DNA of 24,275 nt from Porticoccus sp047635255. Its GTDB lineage: Bacteria > Pseudomonadota > Gammaproteobacteria > Pseudomonadales > Porticoccaceae. Positions 1 through 8,217 of the stretch are shown one piece after another. Position 1 is the first letter of the stretch. Each line of letters opens with the position of its first letter. Under the pieces are notes generated by a model. That model did not search any database, was not told the origin of the DNA, and saw nothing but the letters and a program-made list of their open reading frames with translations. The position numbers and the translations under genes are program-made. The stretch is from the NCBI GenBank assembly GCA_047635255.1, contig JBLIIR010000014.1, positions 1 through 24,275 of the forward strand. The letters run 5' to 3'.

Positions 1-1
1 C

Positions 2-1744
2 ACTGGCGGCGGCGGCGGCGGCGGTACACACTACAACGCAAACAACGAAGGTGGTAACGGCGGATCTGGTATTGTCGCGATCAAATATGTTACCAATAAC
101 AGCTTGACCTTAAAGGCCTCCAATGGCCAGGTTAACCTTCCTGATACGTTAACCTTATCAAATTTGAGTAGCTTTAATGTGATGGAGCAAACTGCACGTG
201 ACTTTAACTTTAGCGGTGGACTGACATTAATTAACACCCCATTTAACTTAGTGAATCAGAGGTTAACTGCCGGAAGTCTGAGTATAAATAGCGGCTCACC
301 AATTACTAACACTTCTGGCTATGCGTCTGTAGAAATAACGGGAACAAGCATTATCGCAGCATCAATTACTACCAGCGGAATCAATGACCAGTTTTTAAAT
401 GATGACCCGGTGCTTTTGGCAAGAGAAAATACTTACCAGGCTACTATACTGGAAGATTCTAATCTTACAGAAGCAGGACGTCCTGCATACGCACAGGCTG
501 AATGGGGTCAATTTTATGGTGGACACATGACCATTCAGGGCAACGCTGTTCTTACTAGTAATGGGCAAAATATCCAACTTAGTTCTGCTACAGGTCATAA
601 CACAGGAAGCCATAATCTTACTCTAAATGCGGGTACGGGTTGGGCGGTACTGAATGGAAGCATTGGCGGGGATGCAACAAGAGTAATAGGAAATGCAGTG
701 GTCTCACAGCTTAACGCCAATAGAGTTACCTATTACGGCAATATGAATTATTTGACCGAAGCTAACTTTGCTAACAACCAGATTGGCAATTTAGCAGTAA
801 CAGGAAATGAGATCTTTATTCGAGATGACATAACAACTTACTTAGATCAAACCTATACGGGCCATACCCAGATTGGTAATAATGGAACCATGATTAATGG
901 TGTGCTTAAAACCAGTATATCGCTAATGGCTGTCGATCCTACAATCAGTTTTGTGGGGCAATCAGTCCTTTATGCGACAACTGAACTGGGTTCGGTTATC
1001 TATAAAGAGTCAGAAGAAAAGTATTCATTTGATGATGAATTTTCAACCCCAACCCATTCATTAGCTTTGAGTTCAAAAGGGGCTTGTTGGGTGACTGGAG
1101 GGGCAGTAGTGGCGTGCCAAAATACAGGTAGGGGAAATATATATAAAGGGCTTGATGAAAACGGTGAAGATAAGGCCTACTACAATGCATTAAGACCGCT
1201 TTTATCCTTAACGGAGGACAATATTACAATGCTTTTCCCAAGAGGCAACATTGATAACAACATTAATATTTCCCAGCTTGCTATTCCTCAGGGGTCTATA
1301 ACTAATGGCGCAGGCTCGGTCTCTTCTGAGTCAATCGCATATAGTGGGGCGCTCAGTCAAAATTCTTTTGAATCAGGACCGCCGCCTAAGGCACCAAATG
1401 TGAGATTAAGTGGCGGAAGAGCAGCCGCGCTTGCTAATGCATCTAAAATCAGCGGGGCGGGTGTGCTTGGAGGGCAAATTGGTCGTGTTAAATTATCTAA
1501 TTCAATTAAGATGATGAACTTAGAATATACTGGTGACGTAGTTATTGGCAAAGTTCGGTCAAGCTTTAGCGAAGACGGTTTCGATGATGCGCTGTTCTCT
1601 TATGACCAAAAAAGCTCAAATATTTCTAAAAAAATGAATTCACAAAAACAAGATGTTGTTGATGGAGTTAAAGTACCTCCCATTGAAGACAAAGAAGATG
1701 ATGGCGAGGAAAACGAAGGCAACAATTCAACCTTGCTAAATTAG
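2..1744 (+). CDS. Large FHA-like exoprotein/adhesin, C-terminal part (5' end outside window)
   Basis: The reading frame is open from base 2 to the TAG at 1742-1744, so this is the last 580 residues of a longer protein. The first 35 residues contain seven consecutive Gly and then GGSGIVAIKY, a motif common at the ends of glycine-rich surface and tail proteins. The middle holds stretches such as NLTLNAGTGWAVLNGSIGG, the style of repeat seen in filamentous-haemagglutinin (FhaB/HMW/HxuA-like) beta-helix exoproteins. Two Cys lie 11 residues apart in CWVTGGAVVAC, near residue 360. The tail is Gly/Ala-rich and then strongly charged (Asp/Glu/Lys) before ending in NSTLLN. It is probably surface-exposed or secreted, possibly by a two-partner (FhaC/ShlB-type) pathway, but no secretion partner is in the window. 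tonB-exbB-exbD follow 50 bases downstream on the same strand. The adhesin role is inferred; the exact family is unsure. Confidence 0.7.
   Translation, partial: TGGGGGGGTHYNANNEGGNGGSGIVAIKYVTNNSLTLKASNGQVNLPDTLTLSNLSSFNVMEQTARDFNFSGGLTLINTPFNLVNQRLTAGSLSINSGSPITNTSGYASVEITGTSIIAASITTSGINDQFLNDDPVLLARENTYQATILEDSNLTEAGRPAYAQAEWGQFYGGHMTIQGNAVLTSNGQNIQLSSATGHNTGSHNLTLNAGTGWAVLNGSIGGDATRVIGNAVVSQLNANRVTYYGNMNYLTEANFANNQIGNLAVTGNEIFIRDDITTYLDQTYTGHTQIGNNGTMINGVLKTSISLMAVDPTISFVGQSVLYATTELGSVIYKESEEKYSFDDEFSTPTHSLALSSKGACWVTGGAVVACQNTGRGNIYKGLDENGEDKAYYNALRPLLSLTEDNITMLFPRGNIDNNINISQLAIPQGSITNGAGSVSSESIAYSGALSQNSFESGPPPKAPNVRLSGGRAAALANASKISGAGVLGGQIGRVKLSNSIKMMNLEYTGDVVIGKVRSSFSEDGFDDALFSYDQKSSNISKKMNSQKQDVVDGVKVPPIEDKEDDGEENEGNNSTLLN
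5..25 (+). repeat. GGC trinucleotide run encoding poly-Gly
   Basis: Six perfect GGC units (5-22) are followed by one GGT (23-25), encoding seven Gly inside the exoprotein. Slippage here would change length by whole codons and would not cause a frameshift. Confidence 0.85.
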
Positions 1745-1794
1745 ATTGTTGATTTTTCAGCAATGATACTTTACCCAATTACTGACAATCATTT

Positions 1795-2487
1795 ATGTTA
1801 ACAAAACTTAAAAATTGCTTAAATCGATTTAATATAAAATACGCGCTTTTTTTGTCAATATTCATTCACGGGATACTGATAACAGATCTTTTGATTTTAA
1901 AATTTGATAAAGTTGAAAGCAGTAAAGAACTGATGAATTTCGAGGCTATTTTGTTATCAGCAAATATTCCAGAACCCCTCTCTCCTTCAACAGAGCAAGA
2001 TGCCAAGGAAGCTGACTCAAAAATAGCAGAAGAGCCTGAACCAGAAATCCCGGAAGATAATGCTATAGCTGTGAAGGAAGAAATAAACCCTGTTGAACCC
2101 GAATCAGCTCAACAACAGCAAGAAGCAGCAGTATCTGCTCCAGAGCCGGTTGAGATTCCAGAAATAGGAGAAGATGATACAAGAAACGCTGGATTAATAG
2201 CGTTAGATGACTTTAGCCGGCAGTTAGCAATGCATATTGCAAAATATAAAAAATTCCCCAAAATTGCTCAACGTCGAGGGTGGCAAGGGGAAGTTATCTT
2301 GCAGGTTAAATTGACAGGCCAGGGGCAATTGATTGAAAAAAAATTAAGAAAATCAAGTGGATTTAGAGTTTTAGATCAAGAAGGGTTGAATATGCTCGAT
2401 AGAGCAGCACCGTTTCCAACACCGCCAAGTATTTTGAGTGGAAGAACATTTACAATTCTAGTGCCAATTAAATTCACATTGCTTTAA
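1795..2487 (+). CDS. tonB: TonB-family energy transducer
   Basis: A 230-residue protein with TonB layout: a short cytoplasmic N-terminus, one hydrophobic anchor at about residues 15-36 (ALFLSIFIHGILITDLLIL), a periplasm-spanning linker rich in Pro and Glu (about 50-130), and a C-terminal TonB domain (about 140-230). The C-domain shows YKKFPKIAQRRGWQGEVILQ, the SSG...LD turn and APFPTPP, all typical of the fold that contacts the TonB box of outer-membrane receptors. It acts in the inner membrane with ExbB/ExbD to pass proton-motive force to TonB-dependent receptors. No clear Shine-Dalgarno precedes the ATG, but this start gives a complete anchor. It lies 50 bases after the exoprotein and 21 bases before exbB, so the three tonB-exbB-exbD genes look co-transcribed. 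Whether it serves one dedicated receptor or several cannot be seen. Confidence 0.9.
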   Translation: MLTKLKNCLNRFNIKYALFLSIFIHGILITDLLILKFDKVESSKELMNFEAILLSANIPEPLSPSTEQDAKEADSKIAEEPEPEIPEDNAIAVKEEINPVEPESAQQQQEAAVSAPEPVEIPEIGEDDTRNAGLIALDDFSRQLAMHIAKYKKFPKIAQRRGWQGEVILQVKLTGQGQLIEKKLRKSSGFRVLDQEGLNMLDRAAPFPTPPSILSGRTFTILVPIKFTLL

Positions 2488-2508
2488 CTTTATATAGGAG
2501 AAAAAATT

Positions 2509-3114
2509 ATGTGGGAAGTAATCCAAGACGCAGGTTGGCCAATATGGCCATTAATTTTCACTTCCATGGTGGCTTTCGCGGTTATCGTGGATCGGCTAGT
2601 TGCTTTGCGAGATAGTGTCGTAATTCCAGAAAATTTAGTTAATGACCTAGAATTACAGTTACAGGATGGCCCGCTAGATAAAGAGGCGTTAGAGCAGCTC
2701 AGTAAAAACTCTTTATCAGGTCTAATGCTAGCTACTGCTATTGAGAATCAAGGCGAGTCACCGGAAATTCTCAATGATGCTATGGTGAAGATGGGCGACT
2801 CTGTTAGCCACCAATTGGAAAAATATCTTTTTATTTTAGCAATGATTTCAACAGTAGCGCCCTTGTTAGGGCTGTTTGGCACAATTGTGGGAATGGTGGA
2901 GCTATTTAGTTCTTTTACAAGTAATGGTCAGGATGTGGAACAGTTTGCACGTGGCATTTCTGTTGCACTGTATAATACTGGCGGTGGTATTGTTGTAGCA
3001 ATCCCAGCTATGATTGGTTATAAAAGTTTTCGCGCAAAGATAGATCATCAAATTCATGTTATGGAAAATAATTCGCAGCGAATAATTAATTTTTGCAGTG
3101 TTGGGGGTAAGTAA
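2509..3114 (+). CDS. exbB: ExbB/TolQ/MotA-family proton channel subunit
   Basis: A 201-residue inner-membrane protein with the MotA/TolQ/ExbB architecture: a first membrane helix at about 10-30 (WPIWPLIFTSMVAFAVIVD), a cytoplasmic segment, and two conserved helices, ISTVAPLLGLFGTIVGMVE (about 113-131) and the GISVALYNTGGGIVVAIPAM region (about 149-170). These carry the small-residue and Thr positions that line the channel. With ExbD it forms the proton-driven motor that energises TonB. A good Shine-Dalgarno (AGGAG) precedes the ATG. The neighbours tonB and exbD fix the assignment as ExbB rather than TolQ, since no tolA, tolB or pal is present. The length suits the shorter ExbB group. Confidence 0.92.
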   Translation: MWEVIQDAGWPIWPLIFTSMVAFAVIVDRLVALRDSVVIPENLVNDLELQLQDGPLDKEALEQLSKNSLSGLMLATAIENQGESPEILNDAMVKMGDSVSHQLEKYLFILAMISTVAPLLGLFGTIVGMVELFSSFTSNGQDVEQFARGISVALYNTGGGIVVAIPAMIGYKSFRAKIDHQIHVMENNSQRIINFCSVGGK

Positions 3115-3116
3115 GC

Positions 3117-3536
3117 ATGCGCTTAAGAAGAAGAAATCACGATAACGATATAGAACTTAATTTTATTCCGTTAATAGATGTTTTATTAGTAGTGATTATC
3201 TTTCTTATGATAACGACGACGTTTGCGAAATTGGGCGAAGTTAAAATTAACCTACCTGTCGCTGAAACAAATAAAGCAAATGAAGAAACGGTACCCATTA
3301 GAGTCGCAATCACCGAAGATGGACGTTATTTCGTCAATGACGAGCCCCTGGCCTCAACTGAAATTGAAAGTATGGCGAATATTTTGAGAGAACTCTCGCA
3401 AGACAAGCAAGACACACAAGTCATTATAAGCGCTGACGCAAATGCTCGCCATCAGTCTATCATCAACCTCATGGAGGCTGCTCGAAAAGCTATGTTGAGC
3501 AAGATTGCGTTTGCCACAAAATCTAATAATAATTAA
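3117..3536 (+). CDS. exbD: ExbD/TolR-family biopolymer transport protein
   Basis: A 139-residue protein with a basic cytoplasmic N-terminus (MRLRRRN), one membrane helix containing the proton-carrying Asp21 in the family motif NFIPLIDVLLVVIIFLM, and a periplasmic domain from about residue 45. The start is 2 bases after the exbB stop, implying translational coupling. It is the partner of ExbB in the TonB motor. ExbD and TolR are close relatives; the tonB and exbB neighbours favour ExbD. A short AT-rich gap follows before hisH, and no clear terminator is visible there. Confidence 0.92.
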   Translation: MRLRRRNHDNDIELNFIPLIDVLLVVIIFLMITTTFAKLGEVKINLPVAETNKANEETVPIRVAITEDGRYFVNDEPLASTEIESMANILRELSQDKQDTQVIISADANARHQSIINLMEAARKAMLSKIAFATKSNNN

Positions 3537-3649
3537 TAATATCGTGGAGAATAATTTTATTATTTTAAATTTACTTTTAGGCTAAAATTTCCCCCAGTTT
3601 CATTAAGTAAGAATTGCGTAATTAAAAAACCCCTTTGGTATCAAAGTTT

Positions 3650-4303
3650 ATGACAGATTTTCGTACAAAAATTGCCGTACTAGATTATGGTATGGGTAAC
3701 CTTCATTCTGTTTCTAAAGCCTTGGAGCATATAGCTCCTCGAGCAGAAGTGATTGTGACGGAAGATCCTGTAGAAATTGATAGTGCTGACCGCTTAGTCT
3801 TCCCTGGCGTAGGTGCCATGCGCGATTGCATGTTAAATATTCGGCGTCTTGGGTTTGACAAGCTAATACTCAAAGCGATAACTGAAAAGCCAGTTTTGGG
3901 TATTTGTCTGGGAATGCAGGCGCTGCTAGAGCATAGCGAAGAAAATAACGGAGTTGAGTGCTTGGATGTCTTCCCGGGCAGCTCTAAGTTCTTCGGTCAT
4001 AATGTGCGGGATATCAGTGGAGAAAAGTTAAAAGTACCTCATATGGGCTGGAATCGTGTTCATCAAGAAATGGACCACCCTATGTGGCAAGGTATTGAGC
4101 AAGATGCGCGTTTTTACTTCGTGCATAGTTATTTTGTCGAGAATCACTTTACAGAAATTGTAGCTGGAACCACTGATTATGCATTTAAATTTGCAGCAGC
4201 ACTCACGACAAAAAATTTATTTGCTGTGCAATTTCATCCGGAAAAAAGTCATTCATCTGGGTTGCAGTTGCTCCAGAATTTTGTGACTTGGAAGGGTATC
4301 TGA
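3650..4303 (+). CDS. hisH: Imidazole glycerol phosphate synthase, glutamine amidotransferase subunit
   Basis: HisH hydrolyses glutamine and channels ammonia to HisF, which makes imidazole glycerol phosphate and AICAR in histidine synthesis. The 217-residue protein has the class I amidotransferase signs: LDYGMGNLHSV at the N-terminus, the nucleophile Cys86 in GICLGMQALL, and the His196/Glu198 pair in VQFHPEKSHSSG. I chose the ATG at 3650, which gives MTDFRTKIAVLDYG. A TTG at 3635 would add five residues, and neither has a strong ribosome site. hisA follows after 114 bases, but hisF, its obligatory partner, is not next to it, unlike the usual hisBHAF order. Confidence 0.93.
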   Translation: MTDFRTKIAVLDYGMGNLHSVSKALEHIAPRAEVIVTEDPVEIDSADRLVFPGVGAMRDCMLNIRRLGFDKLILKAITEKPVLGICLGMQALLEHSEENNGVECLDVFPGSSKFFGHNVRDISGEKLKVPHMGWNRVHQEMDHPMWQGIEQDARFYFVHSYFVENHFTEIVAGTTDYAFKFAAALTTKNLFAVQFHPEKSHSSGLQLLQNFVTWKGI

Positions 4304-4417
4304 GGACCTCAAAGAGCACTTATTTTTTATATGAGTCAGAAGATTTTGCTGAGCATGTGTGCACCAAGGCATGCATATATTTTGTGTGGTGTGTAGTTAA
4401 CCTATAGGAATAAATTT

Positions 4418-5158
4418 TTGCTAATTATACCGGCTATTGATTTAAAAGACGGACAATGTGTGCGCTTAAGGCAGGGTCGCATGGAAGACTCTACAGTATT
4501 TGATGGAAATCCTGTAGATATAGCGGGACGCTGGGTTGATGCTGGAGCTCGCCGATTGCATTTGGTTGATCTAAACGGTGCTTTTGCTGGCAAGCCGATA
4601 AATAGTGACGTAGTTGCTGCTATCTCTCAAGCATATCCTGAACTACCTATTCAGATTGGCGGTGGTATCCGTAGCGGCGATATTATCGAGACCTATCTTG
4701 CCGCAGGCGTGATGCACGTAATCATAGGGACCAAGGCTGTAAAAGATCCGAGTTTCGTGACAGACATGTGTAAGCAATTTCCTGGTCATATTATTGTTGG
4801 TATTGATGCAAAAAAAGGCCTCGTAGCAACTGATGGCTGGGCTGAAGTGACAGATGTTAAAGCTACAGACTTGGCTAAAAGATTTGAGCATGATGGCGTT
4901 AGCGCCATTGTTTATACGGATATTGATCGCGATGGAATGATGCAGGGCGTTAATGTTGAAGCTACCGTATTAATGGCAAAAGCTTCTTCTATTCCCGTTA
5001 TTGCCTCAGGGGGCGTCACCAACATGGAAGACATTGTGGCGCTCAATAGTGTGGCTAAACCTGGTATTTATGGCGCTATTACTGGAAGGGCGATCTATGA
5101 GGGAACTTTAGATGTTGCTGCCGCTCAAGATTTATGTGATCGGCAATTAGTCAAGTAG
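4418..5158 (+). CDS. hisA: ProFAR isomerase (phosphoribosylformimino-AICAR ribotide isomerase)
   Basis: HisA carries out the Amadori rearrangement of ProFAR to PRFAR, the substrate of HisF/HisH. This 246-residue (beta-alpha)8 barrel shows the catalytic Asp8 in LIIPAIDLKDG, the second catalytic Asp130 in VGIDAKKG, and the phosphate-binding stretches IQIGGGIRS and IASGGVTN. The start is a TTG; AGGAA lies upstream at suitable spacing, and the protein begins exactly at the conserved MLIIPAIDLK. It is followed by argF on the opposite strand with only 31 bases between the stops, so hisF must be encoded elsewhere. Confidence 0.94.
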   Translation: MLIIPAIDLKDGQCVRLRQGRMEDSTVFDGNPVDIAGRWVDAGARRLHLVDLNGAFAGKPINSDVVAAISQAYPELPIQIGGGIRSGDIIETYLAAGVMHVIIGTKAVKDPSFVTDMCKQFPGHIIVGIDAKKGLVATDGWAEVTDVKATDLAKRFEHDGVSAIVYTDIDRDGMMQGVNVEATVLMAKASSIPVIASGGVTNMEDIVALNSVAKPGIYGAITGRAIYEGTLDVAAAQDLCDRQLVK

Positions 5159-5189
5159 GAATCCAGCACTTTTAGCCGACAGGTTTTAC

Positions 5190-6092
5190 TTATTTAAGAA
5201 GAAGTTCTATCAAGGCCTTCTGTGAGTGAAGTCTGTTTTCAGCTTCACTCCATACTACAGACCACTGAGATTCCATAATGGTCTCGCTTATTTCTAGCCC
5301 GCGATATGCCGGAAGGCAATGCATAAATAAAGCGTCAGCAGCAGCTAAACCCATTGCCGCTTCGTTCACCTGAAATCCAGCAAAAGATTTTTTTCGTAGC
5401 TCACTTTCTGATTCTTGTCCCATAGAAGCCCAGGCATCAGTTGCCACTAAGTTTGCCCCAGAGATAGCTATAGCTGGATCACGCACTAATGTGACGTGAT
5501 CACTTAATTGATTAAGCAGTGTGGAGCAGGGTTCGAATCCTTTTGGACAGGCAATCAGAAGTTCAAAGTCAAGCATTTCTGCTGCATGCATATAGGATTG
5601 ACACATGTTATTACCATCCCCCACCCAAACGACTCGTTTCCCTTGAATGCTGCCTCTGTGCTCAATATATGTTTGCATATCTGCAAGCAGCTGACATGGA
5701 TGATGGTCATCGGTTAGAGCATTAATCACAGGGACTGAGGAGTACGCTGCAAAATTTTCAATTGATTGCTGGCTGAATGTCCTCATCATGACGATGTCTA
5801 CCATGCTGGAGATTACTCTTGCTGAATCTTCTATGGGTTCGCCGCGGCCAAGTTGCGTATCATTAGGGGAGAGAAAAAGTGCATTGCCACCTAGTTGAGC
5901 CATGCCTGTTTCAAAAGACACCCTAGTTCGTGTCGAAGATTTTTCAAAGATCATCGCCATAACCTTGCCTATAAAAGGCTGATAGATAATCCCTTTATGT
6001 TGGTCTTGCTTGAGTTCAGCGGCTCTCTCTAAAAGTTGTTTAAATTCTTTTTTTGATAAGTCTTTGAGTGTTAAAAAATGTCTAGGTGTCAT
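5190..6092 (-). CDS. argF: Ornithine carbamoyltransferase
   Basis: It catalyses ornithine plus carbamoyl phosphate to citrulline in arginine synthesis. The 300-residue sequence has the carbamoyl-phosphate loop S53-T-R-T-R, the HPCQ motif at 131-134 and the ornithine-binding HCLP at 258-261, followed by the usual AYRG. Length is normal for the anabolic enzyme (about 300). The start lies only 7 bases after the argD stop on the same strand, so the two are an argD-argF operon. argG, the next step, lies 13 kb away on the other strand, so the arginine genes are split. The assignment is firm; anabolic rather than catabolic is judged from the argD linkage. Confidence 0.95.
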   Translation of the reverse strand: MTPRHFLTLKDLSKKEFKQLLERAAELKQDQHKGIIYQPFIGKVMAMIFEKSSTRTRVSFETGMAQLGGNALFLSPNDTQLGRGEPIEDSARVISSMVDIVMMRTFSQQSIENFAAYSSVPVINALTDDHHPCQLLADMQTYIEHRGSIQGKRVVWVGDGNNMCQSYMHAAEMLDFELLIACPKGFEPCSTLLNQLSDHVTLVRDPAIAISGANLVATDAWASMGQESESELRKKSFAGFQVNEAAMGLAAADALFMHCLPAYRGLEISETIMESQWSVVWSEAENRLHSQKALIELLLK

Positions 6093-6099
6093 TTTTCTA

Positions 6100-7269
6100 T
6101 TATCCTTGTTCGATCACATCAGCGAGAATATTGACTAAAAGTTCAGTTTGCTCACTCGTGATATTAAGAGGGGGAAGTAATCGAATGACTGATCCAGCGG
6201 TAACGTTAATTAACAGTCCCTGCTCGGCTGCACTATCAACTAAATCTTTGCAAGGAAAGTCGAGCTGAATCCCAATCATGAGGCCTTGGCCCCGTATATC
6301 GATCAATTTCGAGCAATTTAAAAGCTTGCGTTGAAGTTGCTCCTTGATATAGCTTCCTTGCTCTTTAGCCCTTGCACAAAGTTCTTCATTGATGATGGTT
6401 TCTACAGTAGCAAGCGCCGCAGCGCATGCTAATGGATTTCCGCCAAAGGTGGATCCATGACTACCAGGATGCATTAAATCAGCTGCTTTTTTACCGGCAA
6501 GACAGGCCCCAATAGGGACACCGTTGGCCAGGCCTTTGGCTGTAGTTACAATATCAGGAAGAAGGTTATATTGCTGGTAGTTAAAATAAGACCCGGTGCG
6601 GCCATTACCTGCCTGAATCTCATCCACTATCATCAACCAGTCATGTTCATCGCAAATTTGACGTATTTTCGGCAGATAGCCTGCATCAGGAACTATAACT
6701 CCCCCTTCGCCTTGTATTGGCTCAACTAGAATCGCGACTATATCCTTGTTATTTTTAGCAATTACATTGATTGCATCGATATTATTGTAGGGGGCTCGAA
6801 CAAACCCTTCTAGCAACGGCGCAAATCCAGCTTGGTAACTCTTGCTCCCCGTAGCTGACAGTGTCGCTAATGTTCTACCATGAAAAGAATTTTCCATCAC
6901 AATGATGGTGGGTGCAGAAATATTTTTGCCACTTCCAAATAATCTTGCCAGTTTGATCGCAGCCTCGTTAGCTTCAGCTCCAGAGTTGCTAAAGAATAAC
7001 TTCTCCATACCAGAGATAGTTCTTAGTTTTTCTGCTAGCCGCTCTTGTGTTTGAATGTTGTAGAGATTGGAGCAGTGAATAATAGATGCAGCTTGAGTCG
7101 ATATAGCCTCTGTCACGGCAGGGTGTGCATGCCCTAGGCCACAAACCGCAATCCCTGATAGCGCATCTAGATACCGCTTGCCAAGATCATCCCATACCCA
7201 GGAACCTTCGCCTTTGCACAGGGTAAGCTTTCTTGTACCGTAATTATTCATTAATGCACTGCTGGTCAT
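6100..7269 (-). CDS. argD: Acetylornithine aminotransferase
   Basis: A PLP-dependent class III aminotransferase converting N-acetylglutamate semialdehyde to N-acetylornithine; many homologues also act on succinyldiaminopimelate precursors. The 389 residues include SNSGAEANEAAIKLARL (about 94-110), HGRTLATLSATG (about 130-141), the PLP-contacting DEIQAGNGRTG (about 216-226) and the Schiff-base Lys245 in TTAKGLANGVPIG. The family often has DEVQTG where this one reads DEIQAG. The start at 7269 is preceded by a weak GAG-type ribosome site; a second Met at residue 7 could also serve. It is the first gene of the argDF unit and is separated from the upstream minus-strand unit by a terminator. Confidence 0.95.
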   Translation of the reverse strand: MTSSALMNNYGTRKLTLCKGEGSWVWDDLGKRYLDALSGIAVCGLGHAHPAVTEAISTQAASIIHCSNLYNIQTQERLAEKLRTISGMEKLFFSNSGAEANEAAIKLARLFGSGKNISAPTIIVMENSFHGRTLATLSATGSKSYQAGFAPLLEGFVRAPYNNIDAINVIAKNNKDIVAILVEPIQGEGGVIVPDAGYLPKIRQICDEHDWLMIVDEIQAGNGRTGSYFNYQQYNLLPDIVTTAKGLANGVPIGACLAGKKAADLMHPGSHGSTFGGNPLACAAALATVETIINEELCARAKEQGSYIKEQLQRKLLNCSKLIDIRGQGLMIGIQLDFPCKDLVDSAAEQGLLINVTAGSVIRLLPPLNITSEQTELLVNILADVIEQG

Positions 7270-7330
7270 GCTTGTTACTCTGCTATCTATGAGAAATAAG
7301 GATTAAGCGCGCTGTGCTAACTTAAGAATG

Positions 7331-7352
7331 AAAAAAGGCAGCTGCTGCTGCC
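7331..7352 (-). terminator. Rho-independent terminator after the PepSY gene
   Basis: Read on the minus strand, GGCAGC-AGCA-GCTGCC forms a 6-bp GC-rich stem with a 4-base loop, immediately followed by six T. It lies about 43 bases past the stop of the PepSY gene and before argD, so it isolates the porin/FMN/PepSY unit from argDF. Confidence 0.85.
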
Positions 7353-7394
7353 CACAATCAGAATACTATAAGGATTTTCCTGAATTGGCAATGG

Positions 7395-8174
7395 CTAGAA
7401 GGGCTGCTCAATAGTCCTCTTCGGGGACTTAATTTTCACCTTGGGGCGCCCAAGCCAAGACCATAGGCCCGTTATAGCTAAAAAGCAGGTAAGTAAACCA
7501 ATGAAGTCGAAAAATAGAACACCCATGTTGCCAAAAAAACGTCCGCTATGTAAATCTAAAATAAGCGTCTCTAGAGAAATGCCAGGTAACTGCGAGTCTT
7601 GATTGAGCTTCACTCTAATCTCTGACGGGAGAGCTCTTGATGTTTGCCATTGTTTAATTTCAATCTTGCTAGGTAGAGTCTCAAGTGTTTCAAGATCTAG
7701 CGATAATATTTGTGAATTAGATTTGATGAAGGTTGTATTATGAAAGTATCCGAGACTGGTTGTGTCTTTGGGTAAGCCGTTTGACAGATTAATTTTTTCT
7801 ACAAGCTCTCCGCTAGAGGTAAGGATCACTAGCTCATCAGTGCATAACGCTAATAAAAATTCAGGTGTTGCCACGCCACTAAGAAGAGGAGGTTTGCAGC
7901 TAGCAACAGGCTCAGTATCCAGAAATAATGTCCTCTCGCCAGGATGGTTTAACCATTTTTCGCCAACCAAAAAACCTGATAGAGAGGCCGTGTCAAACCC
8001 ATACCAATCAAGCAGCCATGCTGAACTTAAGATTTTTTTATTGAGCCCTGCAGCTGGCGAATGATTTAACAATACCCCTGTGATAGCCAAAAAAACTAGT
8101 ATTAACATTACCGATAAACCAACTCGTCGATGCCACCGCAGGTTAAAAGAAATATTTTTTGGTTTACTTTGCAT
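7395..8174 (-). CDS. PepSY-type two-helix membrane protein
   Basis: A 259-residue protein with two membrane helices at the ends and a periplasmic middle. The N-terminal helix follows the family pattern WHRRVGLSVMLILVFLAITG, with NH just after it (LLNH). The C-terminal helix follows LDLHSGRFFGNMG (FDFIGLLTCFLAITGLWSW). The His residues beside the helices are in positions where PepSY-TM proteins are thought to hold haem or take part in electron transfer. Relatives such as P. aeruginosa FpvG act in periplasmic reduction during iron uptake. The ATG at 8174 was chosen, with AGGAAA 10 bases upstream; an adjacent TTG at 8177 adds one residue. It lies about 40 bases after the FMN-binding gene in one unit with the porin, so I infer a membrane electron donor to that flavoprotein. 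Confidence 0.75.
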   Translation of the reverse strand: MQSKPKNISFNLRWHRRVGLSVMLILVFLAITGVLLNHSPAAGLNKKILSSAWLLDWYGFDTASLSGFLVGEKWLNHPGERTLFLDTEPVASCKPPLLSGVATPEFLLALCTDELVILTSSGELVEKINLSNGLPKDTTSLGYFHNTTFIKSNSQILSLDLETLETLPSKIEIKQWQTSRALPSEIRVKLNQDSQLPGISLETLILDLHSGRFFGNMGVLFFDFIGLLTCFLAITGLWSWLGRPKVKIKSPKRTIEQPF

Positions 8175-8217
8175 CAAGCAGGGATTTCCTATGGTGGGGT
8201 ATGGGTATTTTTTATCG

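Noticed and set aside
5..25. GGC run as a phase-variation switch
   Set aside because: Units are three bases, so slippage keeps the frame; it can only alter Gly number.
7762..8064. 100-codon open frame antisense to the PepSY gene
   Set aside because: No domain, signal or ribosome site; it is a shadow of the opposite strand.
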